Shown here: positions 45,801 through 57,563 of the stretch, piece after piece
How the letters are laid out: each line of letters begins with the position of its first letter
How positions within the stretch are numbered: the first letter of the stretch is position 1
From: Madurella fahalii
Taxonomy: Eukaryota > Ascomycota > Sordariomycetes > Sordariales
Length of the DNA stretch: 64,000 nt
Direction: 5' to 3'
Assembly (NCBI GenBank): GCA_029876055.1
Contig: CM056876.1
Location: 1,860,001-1,924,000, forward strand
Program-made: the position numbers and the translations under genes
The notes under the pieces: generated by a model
What the model was told of the DNA's origin: nothing
Database searches by the model: none
Seen by the model: the letters and a program-made list of their open reading frames with translations, nothing else

Positions 45801-46859
45801 AGACACTTGTCTTTCGCGACGGCTTCTCTTTCAACCCGTCACCTTGTCCTCCCGTCTGCTTCTTCGTCACTAGCTGTCCAACTTGGGCGTATCTCACGAA
45901 CCCCGAAAGAAGCTGTTTCGGAAAACATAGGACTGCTCTGATAGTATCAGCAGATTTGCCGTCAACTAGCTCCTGCTCTGCATGACAAAGCCGTGGAGCT
46001 TGCAATCCGGAAGGGATATGCAGGTCCAACGGTGCTTGTGGGCCGCAATGGCGAAGAAGCAAAAGCCGTTGCAGGAGACTTTGCTCGGTCCAGACCTCGC
46101 GTGTTCTTTGTGGTCCAATGAAGGTAATTGCGATGTCGCCCGATGCTGCAGAGTATGCAGATATCAGACTATCGACGGGACGCGAGTCAGAGGCTGAACA
46201 CCGAACGATCCACCAGCCGAGAGGGGTCTGGTGAAGCGAGTTGATGAACCGGATGAGCGAAAAGCGCCCCGGTAACGTTGCCGTGCCGACCTTTTCGCGG
46301 GCGGCAGGCCGGGGCAGACCCGGTGCTGCGCCGTTCGTTTGTGCAGGTTTAGGGTGCAGGACCCCCGGGATATAGCAGCGTGCACCGAAGCCGAATCCGG
46401 GTCCGTCAAACTCGTAGAATTCGGCGGCTGAGTCCGGCGCCGCGGAACTGGCGTTGGAGTGCTAGATTGGGGGACTAGGGGCCTCAGAACCCAACATAGG
46501 GGAGAGGCCTAACTGGCAAACAGACGAACTGGACGAAGAGGGGAAAATGAAGGCAGCAAAGAAGCTGAGAATGCGAACTGAAAGGGCCCGCATTCCCAAC
46601 GGCCTTCGCCCTGACCAGGGTCTTGGCGTCTGGCCGCCATGCGAAGGCAGCTGGGCGCCACTTTGGCCCAATGGGAAGCGCCTCGATGCTGCAAACATCA
46701 AAGCTTCCATTTATGGCATGCGAGAATAATGTTAAGAAGCAAGTGAATCACAAGTATTGTTCCTTTACCTGTGTTATCCCGTCCCGAGATTCGTATTACA
46801 TGCCGATCCGAACAAAGCCGTCGAGGCACCAAAAGCGCGTGGCCTTCAGGTGGAAAAAG
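42827..46859. other. Long divergent gene-free region
   Basis: 4.0 kb between the starts of the Zn2Cys6 gene (minus) and the farnesyltransferase gene (plus), so both promoters lie here. A 19-base A run is at 45010-45029. GC is high near 43.0-43.6 kb. No exon structure or protein family was recognised in any frame. Confidence 0.55.
45010..45029. repeat. A homopolymer run
   Basis: About 19-20 consecutive A residues in non-coding DNA. Confidence 0.85.
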
Positions 46860-48666
46860 ATGTCGAATTCGCAACCGACTTCATCTTCGGCGCCAGACAG
46901 CGAGACCGTCGACGAAGAGATAGCTATCGAGCGCAGAGACCTAGGCCTCATGATTCCAGACCTATTCACACGGCACCCGCTCGTCAGGGATCCCCTGGTC
47001 ACCGACACATCCCGGCTCCAGGACGACGTTGCCGACAGCTGCCTGCCTTTCTTGAGTGGAGAGGATGATCTAGTCGAGTACAACGAGCACGGAGTTCCGC
47101 GGCTGGACCGACAAAAGCACATCAAGTTCCTGCACCAATCTTTGGGAAAGTTGCCCGGTCGCTTCGTGGCTGCCGACGCCAGTAGGCCATGGTTCCTCTA
47201 CTGGTGTCTGTCGGCACTCACAATGCTGGGCGAGGATGTGTCGTCCTATCGGGAGTCGGTTATCGAGACCGCGCGGTCGATGCAGAACGACACCGGAGGC
47301 TTTGGCGGCGGAGGAAGGCAGCTTTCGCACTTGGCTACGACGTATGCCGTTGTGTTGTCGCTCGCCTTGGTAGGCCGAGAGGAAGCCTTCGAGGTGGTCG
47401 ATCGTAGGACAATGTGGAGGTGGCTCTGCAGTCTGAAGCAGCCGGATGGCGGGTTCCAAGTTTGCCTCGGGGGCGAAGAAGACATCCGGTACGTCGATGC
47501 CCAACAGTGCCCAGCATGCTTCTTTTAAAAAGCCAATCTGAACTGACCACCACAAAAAGGGGGGCATACTGCGCAGCTGTGATCATCACGCTGCTGCAAC
47601 TCCCACTGGATTTGACGCCCGAGTCTCCTGCATGGACCGAAAACGGCGGCACGAACCTCCTCTCGGGAGTGGCCGACTACGTCCGACGATGTAAGCACAG
47701 CGAATGGAAGATCCTCGAAATCCCAGAGGGCCGCTGCTAACCCGCCAGGCCAAACCTACGAGGGCGGCATCTCCGGCCAGCCGAACGCCGAGGCCCACGG
47801 GGCGTATGCATTTTGTGCTCTTGGCTCACTCGCCCTTCTGGATTATCCCAGCCACATATTCCAAAAGTACGCAGCATCGGCAGGATCCCAGATCCGTCCC
47901 ACGTCGTGGCGAGAAGCACAGCATGCTGATTAGACGGACAGATACCTGGATGTTCCACGACTCATAGCCTGGCTGTCGTCACGGCAGTATGCGCCGGAAG
48001 GCGGCTTTTCTGGACGCACGAACAAGCTGGCCGACGGATGCTACAGTCATTGGGTCGGCGGGTGCTTTCCCCTGATCGAGGCGTGCCTTAACAGCAACGG
48101 CGGAACCGAGGCCGCAGATGACCCGGCCAGCCCATATGCCAGCAGTAAGCTTGCTCCGGCGACAGAAAGCCTATTCAGCCGGGAAGGCTTGACGCGGTAT
48201 ATCCTCTGTTGTTGCCAAGACCAGACCAAAAGGGGCGGTCTGCGAGACAAACCGGGAAAGTAAGTCGTGTCTCTCCTGATTTATTTTTCTCGCCACTCCT
48301 GCCACCCCCATAACCCGCCCCCTCGCCGTCGTCATTGTCATCTCGCGTGTTCATGGTTTGTCCGTTCGGGTGTCTCATTGGATTTTGCCCCCACATTCTA
48401 GGATGTCAGATGCCTATCACACCTGCTACGTCCTTTCCGGCCTCAGTTCAGCGCAGCACGAGTGGGATCTCGAGGAGCCAGAGACAACAGGAGAGACGGC
48501 AGCAGCAGCAGCAGCAGCAGCAGACTTGGAGTGGACCGTGTTGCCGTATCCTGTGCAGATTTTCGATCCCAAGGACCTCGTTCGTCCAATCCACCCAGTC
48601 TATGCCATACCGCAGCAGAACGTACGGATGATCAAGGAGTACTTTCAGGCCAAACAGGGCTTCTGA
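46860..48666 (+). CDS. RAM1: Protein farnesyltransferase beta subunit
   Basis: Catalytic zinc subunit that, with the Ram2 alpha subunit, attaches farnesyl to C-terminal CaaX proteins such as Ras and mating pheromone. Five exons: 46860-47488, 47560-47690, 47749-47866, 47942-48259, 48402-48666 (introns 71, 58, 75 and 142 nt), 486 residues; every join restores a prenyltransferase repeat. Visible repeats: QNDTGGFGGG, KQPDGGFQVCLGGEEDIRGA, CQTYEGGISGQPNAEAHGAY, PEGGFSGRTNKLADGCYSHW and GGLRDKPGKMSDAYHTCY. The zinc ligands are expected as Asp and Cys in ADGCYSHW and His in DAYHTCY. Exon 5 carries an alanine run from GCA repeats (about 48500-48522) in a surface loop. The start at 46860 (MSNSQPTSS) is preferred; an in-frame ATG at 46800 would add 20 basic residues. 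Confident in the family. Confidence 0.94.
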
Positions 48667-51600
48667 GCGGGCTTGCTCAGATCTATCAAGTCAAAGACAT
48701 GCACGGGAAGGGAACGACAGAACAGCCCGGTGCCAGCAGGCTGGAAGGGGTAGAAACCCACTCTCGTCCACCCCTGCGAGTGCCAAAAAGAAAATTTCTC
48801 TTTTCAGTTGCTTCATCTCGCCCGCTTCCCGCCATCATTGTAAGCTCTCGGGATCCCACAAGTTGTTTACACGCCACATGTATCTCCTGATGGGTCTATC
48901 ATTGGCCCTCGGACGATCCTCGTCCGTCGCGGTCGGGGTATGTATGGCAAGCGAGCAGGATGGGTATGGGCGGAAGGTAAGTCCTCTCACCGACAAACGA
49001 CGCCTTCTAGTCAACGTGGCTGCACGCAGCGAGCATGATGTATTGTATGCAGAGCGAGAAGTGCGAGGGTGGGGAGAGGAGAGTCAGATTGGATCATTGG
49101 ATGCAGGCATGGGACATATGTCAGAATTGGCGATAATGCGGAGAGAAAAGGGCAGTCGTTTGCCCGAGAAGATACGGCACCACTACTTTATGTAGAGTAC
49201 AAAACGGATGTACAGGATACGGTGGCGACCGGGTGGGCTGGTCGAGAGGCTAGGCCAGAATAAACGACCCGAGGTGCAGCCGCCCATCTTGGATCCGTAT
49301 ACGGAACGCCTGATTTCGAGGCCCCTTAGCGAACCTGCCGCAAGATCTCTTTCCCATTCTCATTTCCCTGCTCGTTAACCGTGAGTACCGTTGGTGGGGA
49401 AGAGGAGGAGACAAAGAGTGTTAGTGGCTGACTGCATATCCGGCGGCCGGCGGCCTCGCCACCTGATCGATCATATGCCTGTCCGACCTCATTTGTCTGC
49501 CTGAGGAAGCGCGGATGGCAGGGAGGGAAGGTGGGTGGGTAGGGTGAGGAAGACGAGATGATGGGACGTGGCGCCAACAACTGCATACCCTGGCCCGGAT
49601 CCCCCCATTTTCTCAACATGCACGGCGCCGCCAAGTTGCTTGCTCTCAGCTCAATCAGCCAGAACTGAGCGACGCGCGTGGCCACCCCCAATGTTCATGG
49701 TGTTTGCCAACCGCATCGGGCTTGCCTGGATCCCTCGGCCCCATCCTCCCTCCCTGCCCACACCCCGAAGTGAGACCCGCCAATCCGGGCCCTGTTGGGC
49801 GGCCGGGCTGGGCTGAGACGCGTCCGCAGCTGTAGTCGCGAAGATCTCGGTTGGGTTCTCCCTGCTCGGCCATCAAGCGTTGGTTGGGGTTTAATGACGC
49901 CTGCCGCGGAAACCGACTTGATTCCAGACAGGCCGGAAGGATGATAGGGGATGTGGCCGCCGGGAGCACGCAAGAGGCGCTCTCCCCTGACCAATGTTTC
50001 TCGGGTCGATCCGGCCTAGTCTCCGTCGTTAGCGATGGGGAATACATTTTTGGGGGGCTTCTAGCCGTGCTAGTTGCGTTCTCGGTTCCTTTCCCTGTCT
50101 TTCGTTCCGTGCCATCCATCGGACCCAGCTGTTCCCGTGTTTTCCAAAACATGGCCGTGGTAACGGGCCTCGGAATGGGTCCTTTGGCGACATTTCGGAT
50201 GACGGCTGCCAGTTGAGTGGCCCCAAGGACCTCGAGAAATGAGAAGGTTGCATGGCAGAGGCCTTTTACATGCATTCGGGCGGTACAATTCCTGCCGTGT
50301 AATCCTACATGGGTATAGGTGGGCAAGGCAGAGGAGATATACCAAAGCTACTTGAAACGGCGCCGGCAGAAGTGACGTGGACAGGGGTAACGAGGTTAAC
50401 GACAGGGGGACCAAGGGTGCGGTGCCGGGTGTGGTCTATGCCGCCGCCCTTTTTTTCTGCTTCCCCAGTATTTTCCGGTTGTGTCCCTGTTCATATCCAG
50501 CTGCGGCATCAGAGACGGTGTCTGTGGTGTAGCGATACCGCCTGCGACTCGGTCGATTGGCCCGTGGCTATGACGTTGCGGGGGACGGGAAGCACTGACA
50601 TCTGGAAATGCGATGAGGGGTCGGCTTGCCCCTCACCAGCGCCCATTTTAGGCCTGTGTAACCTGCTGCGGGCCACAGGGGACCCCTCCTGCTCCCTGTT
50701 CTCCCACCCCCACCTCAACTGAACGAGGAAGACGTCCAAATCCGTCGATCCCGACCCGGCCACCGAGATTCCGGGGCAGGCACCGGAGCCGACGACGTTG
50801 CCGCGCTCACGCCGAGAGCACCATGGGGTGCGTGTGCCTGGAAGGTTTTGCTTCGCGTTGGCTGCTTGCTGTGTGGAAGTCTCCCGTCACATGAGCACAG
50901 GCTGTGTTTTGATGGTGTCATGTTGATGATGTGAAAAACAGAAAGGCTGCGAATAAAACCGCCGTTGCGGGCTAGCTCTGTGCCAGGTACCGCGTGGCCG
51001 GGTCTCAGTGGTCAATGTTTGTTTTGTGAACGCCCAGGCCGAACCGTCAAACGTTACCGGCGGCTGGCGTTCTGCGCCGAAAATGGGAAGAATTCGTTGG
51101 ATTGGACCGCCGACGGTTCCAGAATTCTCCCTAGTGCTCACTGGCCATCCCTTCCCGACCACTCGGGGCACTCACGCCGACCACTGCATCGCCCGCAACA
51201 TGGAAGGTTTTCGCATGCCCGATTTGGCGTTTGCCCCGCGGGACTTTGTTTCGTTCTGCCTGCGGTCGTTGGTCTGTGTCCCACTGGCAACGTTCAACCT
51301 GAACATTTTTGGAGATGCCCCACGCCAATTTCCACACTGGCAGGGAGCCTTGGCCCGCCGAAACCCGTCAACCCCACCAAAACTTTGAACCTGCATCCTC
51401 ACCTGGTCTGTCTTGTCTCCAGCATCGCAAAGCCTCTCACCCATCGTACGGGCAATTGGCCTCGCTGACGACTCCAACCTCTCTCCCCGCTCTCGCTTGG
51501 GCGGATCTTGGGGTCCGAGGCCGATAGCGGGTCGTCCTGTACATGCACGCATTCGTCAGAGTCTATTCGCCATGCTTTTCCCCCTCTCGCCGCCGACCCA

Positions 51601-53610
51601 TACTTGGGTTCTTGTTTTAATATCAAGCAGCAGTGCCAACTCATCATTGCATGAGTGTTAAGGTCGGCCTGTGCCTAGTTGCCTTGCGGCCCCATCCTCC
51701 ATTCAGAATCGCCGCTTGTCGTTAGGGCCAGATGCAGGGCATGCAAGGGTTTGCCGGCCCCAGCCACTGTTCATGCACCTCATCCCTCTTCACCGACTTC
51801 GTGGTGTGGCCTCAAGCCAGTCATTCTCGCGGCTGGCAGCGCGCCGATGTGCCTTCCTAGTCCACCCAGAGGAAGGGGCCGAATTCGCCATCGAGGCGAC
51901 CACAGCCTTTCCCATTCATGCCTCTCCGACTGGACTATGATCGCCGACAAGCGCCGGTCGTTCCCCCCGCTGTTGTCAAGTGTCGTTCCAGAAAGCCAAT
52001 TGCCCGCCCCTGATTCGCTGGCGTGTCGGTCGCATGTTAATAATAAGAAAAAAAAAGATAATCAAAAAAAAAGTTTCCAGAACCACACTCTTCGGGCCCG
52101 CTTCGCTCCCAAAAATCGGTTGCCGACGGCGACGGAGACGCGAGACGGGCGAATCGACCATGGCCCCGCGGGGTTATGGCCCACAAATACGACTCCAAAG
52201 ACCATCGACGTTATACGGATGTACATCTTTGCAGAATGGCCTGGAGACCTGCGTCGCCGCTAACTTTCTGGAGCGCCAACCTTGTCTCGTTCCCGCCCGG
52301 TCCCAATGCAATGTACTCGGGCGGCGTTATTCTGCTGGTCGCTACTTGTGGCGGTCGACCACAGCGGCATCTTGGCAGGGTGGAGATGCATGGCTCTTAA
52401 CGGGGACTGCTCGAAGACATGCCGTTGCGGATGGCACAGTTTCCTGTACTAGGCGGTACATGGTCGATTCGATGCAGCTGCATTAGTGGCCGCCAGATGG
52501 ATCTCGGGGAAGGTATCGTCTCCTCACTCCTTTCCCCCTGCCCCCCCGATTCTCGAAGTTACGAAGCCAGACAACCCCTTGCTCTACGTCCTTCGGACTA
52601 CCCAAATAACGGGTCTTGGCTGGGTCCCGGCAGCAGAGCAACAACAACCACAGGCTGCCGGGTCTTTCCTTTCGAATCCTCTTCGTCTCCCGTCACCCCT
52701 CCTGAGCACATTTTACCTTCGGCGGTCCCCATTTTGCCACCTCACCATGCCTAGGTCTGCATATTCTGGGGCCTTTTTACCCAAGCAAGCTGCTCGCGGT
52801 CCAGCCCAGGTTCGGACAAAACACAATTTGCGTGGAGGGGGGTGTGAACGGCGAGATACCGAGATACCCTTCTGGTGAGTCTGCCCGAGGGGCCAGGACC
52901 GACAGGTACGAGCAGACGCAGCAGCGTGCTGGGACCCTTGTCCTTCCCCAGCCCATCTTGGCCGGACTTATCGAAGGAGATCTTCCCCCAAGACGATGCA
53001 TCCCCCCATGTTGTTGGTGTGGAGTTGGCCCGGCCTCAGCGGTTGTATCAACTGGCAATGACACGCGCCAACACATCAAGCATCAAAATAGGTCACACTT
53101 TGAGCCGCATCTCCTAGTCGGCTTGCATCTGGCGAACCCTTCCCCCGTCTCCGTCTCGCTTCCCGTCTTTCCTTGTTGCATCTGTCTGTATCTTGACTTT
53201 TTTTTTTGCCATCCGCTGCCCCGCATTAACGCTTCCCGTCACCGCAATAAAGCACACATGTCTCGCTGGTGCTGGCCCAGGACCTCCCTTCCTGCGTCCG
53301 AGCCTTGGATACGTAGCACGATCAGCCTTAACATCTCCAACCGCCCAACTCATACCACCCTCCTCTCCGTAGGACAAGCCTTCACCTCGGGTGTTGCCCT
53401 ACTTTTTCGTGTGCTTTCTATACCCCATTGCCCCTAGGTTGGGCTCGACTGCATCGCATTATACGGAGTCCCGGATCCTGGCCCGCCTTCTCGGTTTGCT
53501 TCTTGCGTCCACTTTTCTGTTTTTCGCCCCGGGCTTCTAGGCGTTGTCCCTTTACATCCCCTTGCCGGCCGTTGCAAGTCAGACCGGGCGCATTGGAAGC
53601 AATCGACACG
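48667..53610. other. Gene-free region of 4.9 kb upstream of the dsRBD-like gene
   Basis: No frame here shows a known family or credible exon chain. From about 50.4 kb on the plus strand is pyrimidine-rich (many CCCC and CTCT tracts), as in long fungal 5' leaders, and the next gene is on the plus strand. A-rich short runs at 52051-52072. May contain a long promoter, spliced leader exons, or a non-coding RNA. Confidence 0.55.
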
Positions 53611-54444
53611 ATGGGTGGCTTTTACATTCAGTACCTTGAGAGTAAGTCACCAATTGACCCGTCTAAACGCGTATCCCTGGCATCTTTTTGTCGGCTTCGA
53701 TTACACGTCACCCGTTTCTTGGTGGGGTTGTCTTGGAGAAGGATGCCATCGGCACACCTCCAGGATGGTTGACCCCCGCACAACATGTCCACGACAGAGA
53801 GCTTGCTCCGCCTGTTCCTGCTTCTGACGCTTAACCCCTGGCCACCACATCTAAGCCCTGTCATCCATCGATCTGGTTCCCCCCCCCCCCCCCCCCTTCC
53901 CACCCCCTTGCGCACCCAATGCATCTTGTAGGGCTGAGGGCGTTCATGTCGGGCTGCCATGCAGATTGTTTCACGTCATCTAAGTCTTGCGGCCCCTCCC
54001 TTCCTTCCTCTTGGATCCTGTGCAGAGGAAGGATGCCCAATTACAGGTCAGTTTGGCCGTGACCGGGATCACGGGGCTAACTGAGCACGTCTTGCAGGCC
54101 TCTGTCGGCGTCGTGGATGGCATGACCCCATGTACGAATGTTACCGCGACACCAATGGCTACACCTGCCTGGTTCTAGTCAATGGCCGGGAGTACCAGAC
54201 GGATCTTGCATACGAATCGGGCAAGTTAGCCCAGGAGAACGCAGCCATGCGCGCCTTTATGGTATGCCGGAACTTCTCGGTCAATGGGGGCATGCTCGCT
54301 CGTAACGGGATCGTCCAGGGACTTCCCGTGGACGAAACCAGCCGCAAGACCCGCAAGAGCAGCCGCCACACGTCTTCCAGCCACGGACACAGCCGCAGGT
54401 CTGGCCACCACTCTAGCAGCAGCTCCACTGCCTCACTAGAATGA
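53611..54444 (+). CDS. Small dsRBD-like protein
   Basis: 125-residue protein from two exons, 53611-53641 and 54098-54444, with a 456-nt intron (donor GTAAGT, acceptor TTGCAG), long for this region. Joined it starts MGGFYIQYLES, then LCRRRGWHDPMYECYRD, then TCLVLVNGREYQTD, then AYESGKLAQENAAMRAFMVC. That is helix, three strands, helix, the order of a double-stranded RNA-binding domain; the GYTCLVLVNGREY strand pair and the AQENAAMRAF helix fit, but the basic RNA-contact residues of classical domains are not obvious. The last 40 residues are a Ser/His/Arg-rich tail. A 21-nt microexon (54027-54047) could also be spliced in frame, adding KEGCPIT; I think it is chance. Function unknown. Confidence 0.65.
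53879..53896. repeat. C homopolymer run inside the intron
   Basis: About 18 consecutive C residues within the long intron of the dsRBD-like gene. Confidence 0.85.
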
Positions 54445-57400
54445 GGCGTGAGAAGAGCCGCATTTCTTGCGTGACAAGGGGATTATGCCGATTGGGATTC
54501 GCTGAATCGCCAAACCGGCCCCTTCCCCTCCAGAGCTGGGCCATTTCCCAATCATTGAAGAGCACGGAGCGGGAGCGGCCAGCGAAATTCGGACCTTTTT
54601 TTCTGATATAAATTTGGGGAAGGCTTCACAGCGACGCAGCGAGAGAGAGAAGGAGAGAGAGAAAGACAGAAAGCGCGAGACTAGCCGTGGACTATACCCT
54701 GTTGGTGGCAACCAACCGTGTTCCAGGATTGAGGATTTCAGGAGAGCGGAACTGGATGAAGACATGGTGTCTTCTCTTTTCCTTTTTCTATTTTCTTTTT
54801 TATTTCTTTTTCTCCCCCATGAAAGATTCTATTTTTACTGCAACGATATGACTGAACGACCGTTACGACAACCTAGACAAAGCTCCGTTCCTGACGACAA
54901 ATTCTCCATTTCTGACGACAATTTCTCGACAACCATGGCTTCCGCTAGCCGCCATTGCATGGTTTGGATTTGGACTCTGGCTTCCGTGTTTCTACTTTTG
55001 ACCCAAAAAAAAAAAAAAGACTTGATGACCCGGGCTTGTCTGTTTCCACCCTTTTCTGCTGGGTATCACAGGACCAGCCGGACACGGAGGACACTCTCAA
55101 GACGGACTCACGGACGGGTTTCTTTGTTGGATCGGGCAACAAACCCCTGGAGGCAACTCTAGTTTGACCGTTATAGTGGGAAATAGTCGAAGCCATGCGG
55201 GATGCTGTGTGCTGTGTGGTGTGGTGTGGTGCGTGCGTGCGTGTATGTGTGTGTGCGTTTCGCGTGGCTTTGACTTGGCCAACTGGCTCGGGAGATTTAT
55301 TGTCGGCTACCCATGGGATCCGAGTGGACCGGTTTCGGCGAACATACAACACCAGTTTGGAGACCTTGGAGGCTGATGTTTTTTTTTTTTTTGTGTGGAT
55401 ATTAAGCTTTATTTTATTTATTGGTCGAGGCAGTTGTGGCCGTTGGAAATGAGGACGCAACTGACCTTTGACGTCTTTATGATTCTTTTCTTTTTCTTTC
55501 TTCAAAAGCCTCTTTTTCTTCACGTGACTGGTCAAGACATCGAATAGGCATACCATCATTTCCGTGTTACGCCTAACCAGTCATGTATTTGCTGCCTTGG
55601 GCATCCGCCTGAAGCTGGATTCACGCTGACCGGCCCCTATTGGGCAGAAAGCTACCTAGTTTCAAATAGGAATTATCGTGGGCTTTTGTTATTTCATTTT
55701 ATTTTTTTTCTCTCTTGAGAAATAAATGAAACCACCTGCCCACTCGCCACCTGATTCTGATAGTCATGATACTTTTGTTCGAAGGAGCGTGAACACTTCC
55801 ATGAAGCATGAATGACGATGACTGCGATTACAATGAGTGGTCGGGGTTTATAAAATCATTCGCTGAAATGTGAGACACCTGCGTATAGTTTGTCACCCCG
55901 CAAGGGAATGGTATCTCACACATGTGCGGAAGCGATGCATATTGATAAGTGTACGCAACTGCATGTGTGTGTGTGCGCGTGTGTGCGTGTGCGCAATTTG
56001 CAAGACAAATCAACAATGCGGTTGACTTGTAGTGTTATGGTTGAGTGTTGGTCCCAGCCTCTGGAAGTTGGGTTGTGTTGCGTGTAACAGAGAGATGCCG
56101 GTTCGGTACTTTGGAGCCCCCGTCTCCTCCGTCTGTTGGATCCGGGTTATTGGGTCGGCAGTTTATGGTGGGATTGGGGATCGGGAGGGGATCGGTTGGG
56201 AGTAAGGGATTAGGTAGTAGTAGTATATTGAGGTAGGCTTGTGGGTAGAGAGGGGCAGTCGCCAGCTACATATCTGGAGAGTCACGTTGAAATCTTGAAG
56301 AGACGGTCCTAAGTTACACAGAGTGGCCGGGGGTAGTTGCATGTTTCATGGGACTTGTGTAACATTGCCCTGTTCTCGGCCTGGAAGTGGGAATCGGGCC
56401 GTGCTATCATCGCTTGGCTTCGGGGGTCCGTACTGATGACAGTTCACAGGCTTGTACTCCAGAGATCAGCATTGGTGCAGCTTCGTTTGGGTTCTCCCCT
56501 GGTGATGTTGGATGACGGTAAGTGATACAGTGGCTTTGACGGCACTACAGTTTTATACCATGGTGAGGCGTTCACGTCATCTATGGCGATTGTTGGTTTG
56601 CCATAACCCGTCAATTTGAACGCGGGACTTGACGCGAAACAAATGGTTTATTTTGAGGAGTACTGTAGGATTCGGAATCGAAGTCGAAGCCGGATTCTGC
56701 GCGAGGAGCGAAGCTGTTCATTTGGTTCGCGGCTCGAGGTCCAAGCTTCTCGATCCAGGGCCCACGGGCAGCCGGACCAAGCAGAACCGCCACCCCACCA
56801 GCGAAGCCGGATTGGGGAAGCCAACCGCGGGGAAGATGGGGCAGCTGACCTCAGCTAGTCTTTTGTTTCTGATCTCGATCTCCGCCGCTTCGTGGACTAC
56901 CTAACAGCGTTTCACCGGCAAAGAAACATCGGCCGGCGCATGCAGCGTCGACCAGGACTGTCAACGATGCGACTTTCCCCCTGAATTTCATGCACGTTCC
57001 CAAGTATCCACATGGGATGCGTGGTGGTGTGCTGCCTCAATCTCGGCAGGGAAATTGTGCTGCTTCATTGGCCCTTTTGTGCTGGCATGTGGCCCAATCG
57101 GGCGGGGAACGCACTGGCCATCTCATCCAGCTCATCGCTGTTTCGGAGCCCAAAGGCGCCAAACAACAGCCCTGTGCAGCGACCCCAACTCGCCCATAGC
57201 CGTGCTGCGCGTCGTCGCGCACCACTTCTGGCAGGGGTGTGGCGGGGGGGGTTGTGCGAGGGGGTTCCCCAAGAAGGGAAAAAAACCTACAGTGTCCTTC
57301 TCGTCCACCTCCTATTTTCCCATTGCGGCTCTATCTAGCAGACCTAACTAGTATCTTGCCACTTTGCTTCGGTTTTTGGGCCCCGTGATCCGGTATTTGC

Positions 57401-57563
57401 TTTCATCTCTTGCCGACCTCTTCCAGGCCCGCAGCTTCGGCTTTTAGCAAGCAAAGACACCTCTCGCCCAAGCTCGCATCGTGCCCTCCATTCTACCTTC
57501 TTACACTCGTTGATCACCCCTTTTTCTTTCCACACCGAATTCGCTCGTTCACCACCAGCAAAC
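54445..57563. other. Intergenic, 3' of the dsRBD-like gene and promoter of GDP-mannose pyrophosphorylase
   Basis: 3.1 kb with no supported gene. Contains a GA-rich stretch (54641-54670), TG-rich tracts at 55203-55260 and 55961-55993, and a T run at 55378-55392. CT-rich DNA just upstream of 57563 is the probable promoter and leader of the pyrophosphorylase gene. Confidence 0.55.
55203..55260. repeat. TG/TGCG-rich tract
   Basis: Imperfect TG, TGG and TGCG repeats over about 58 bases, alternating purine-pyrimidine, able to adopt Z-DNA. A shorter similar tract lies at 55961-55993. Confidence 0.75.

Noticed and set aside
52662..52680. TTTCGAATCC resembling a tRNA B-box
   Set aside because: Lacks the leading GG and no cloverleaf could be drawn with upstream bases.
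54945..55559. 204-aa minus-strand open frame rich in Lys, His and Thr
   Set aside because: Made of low-complexity TG and A/T tracts read in one frame; not a gene.
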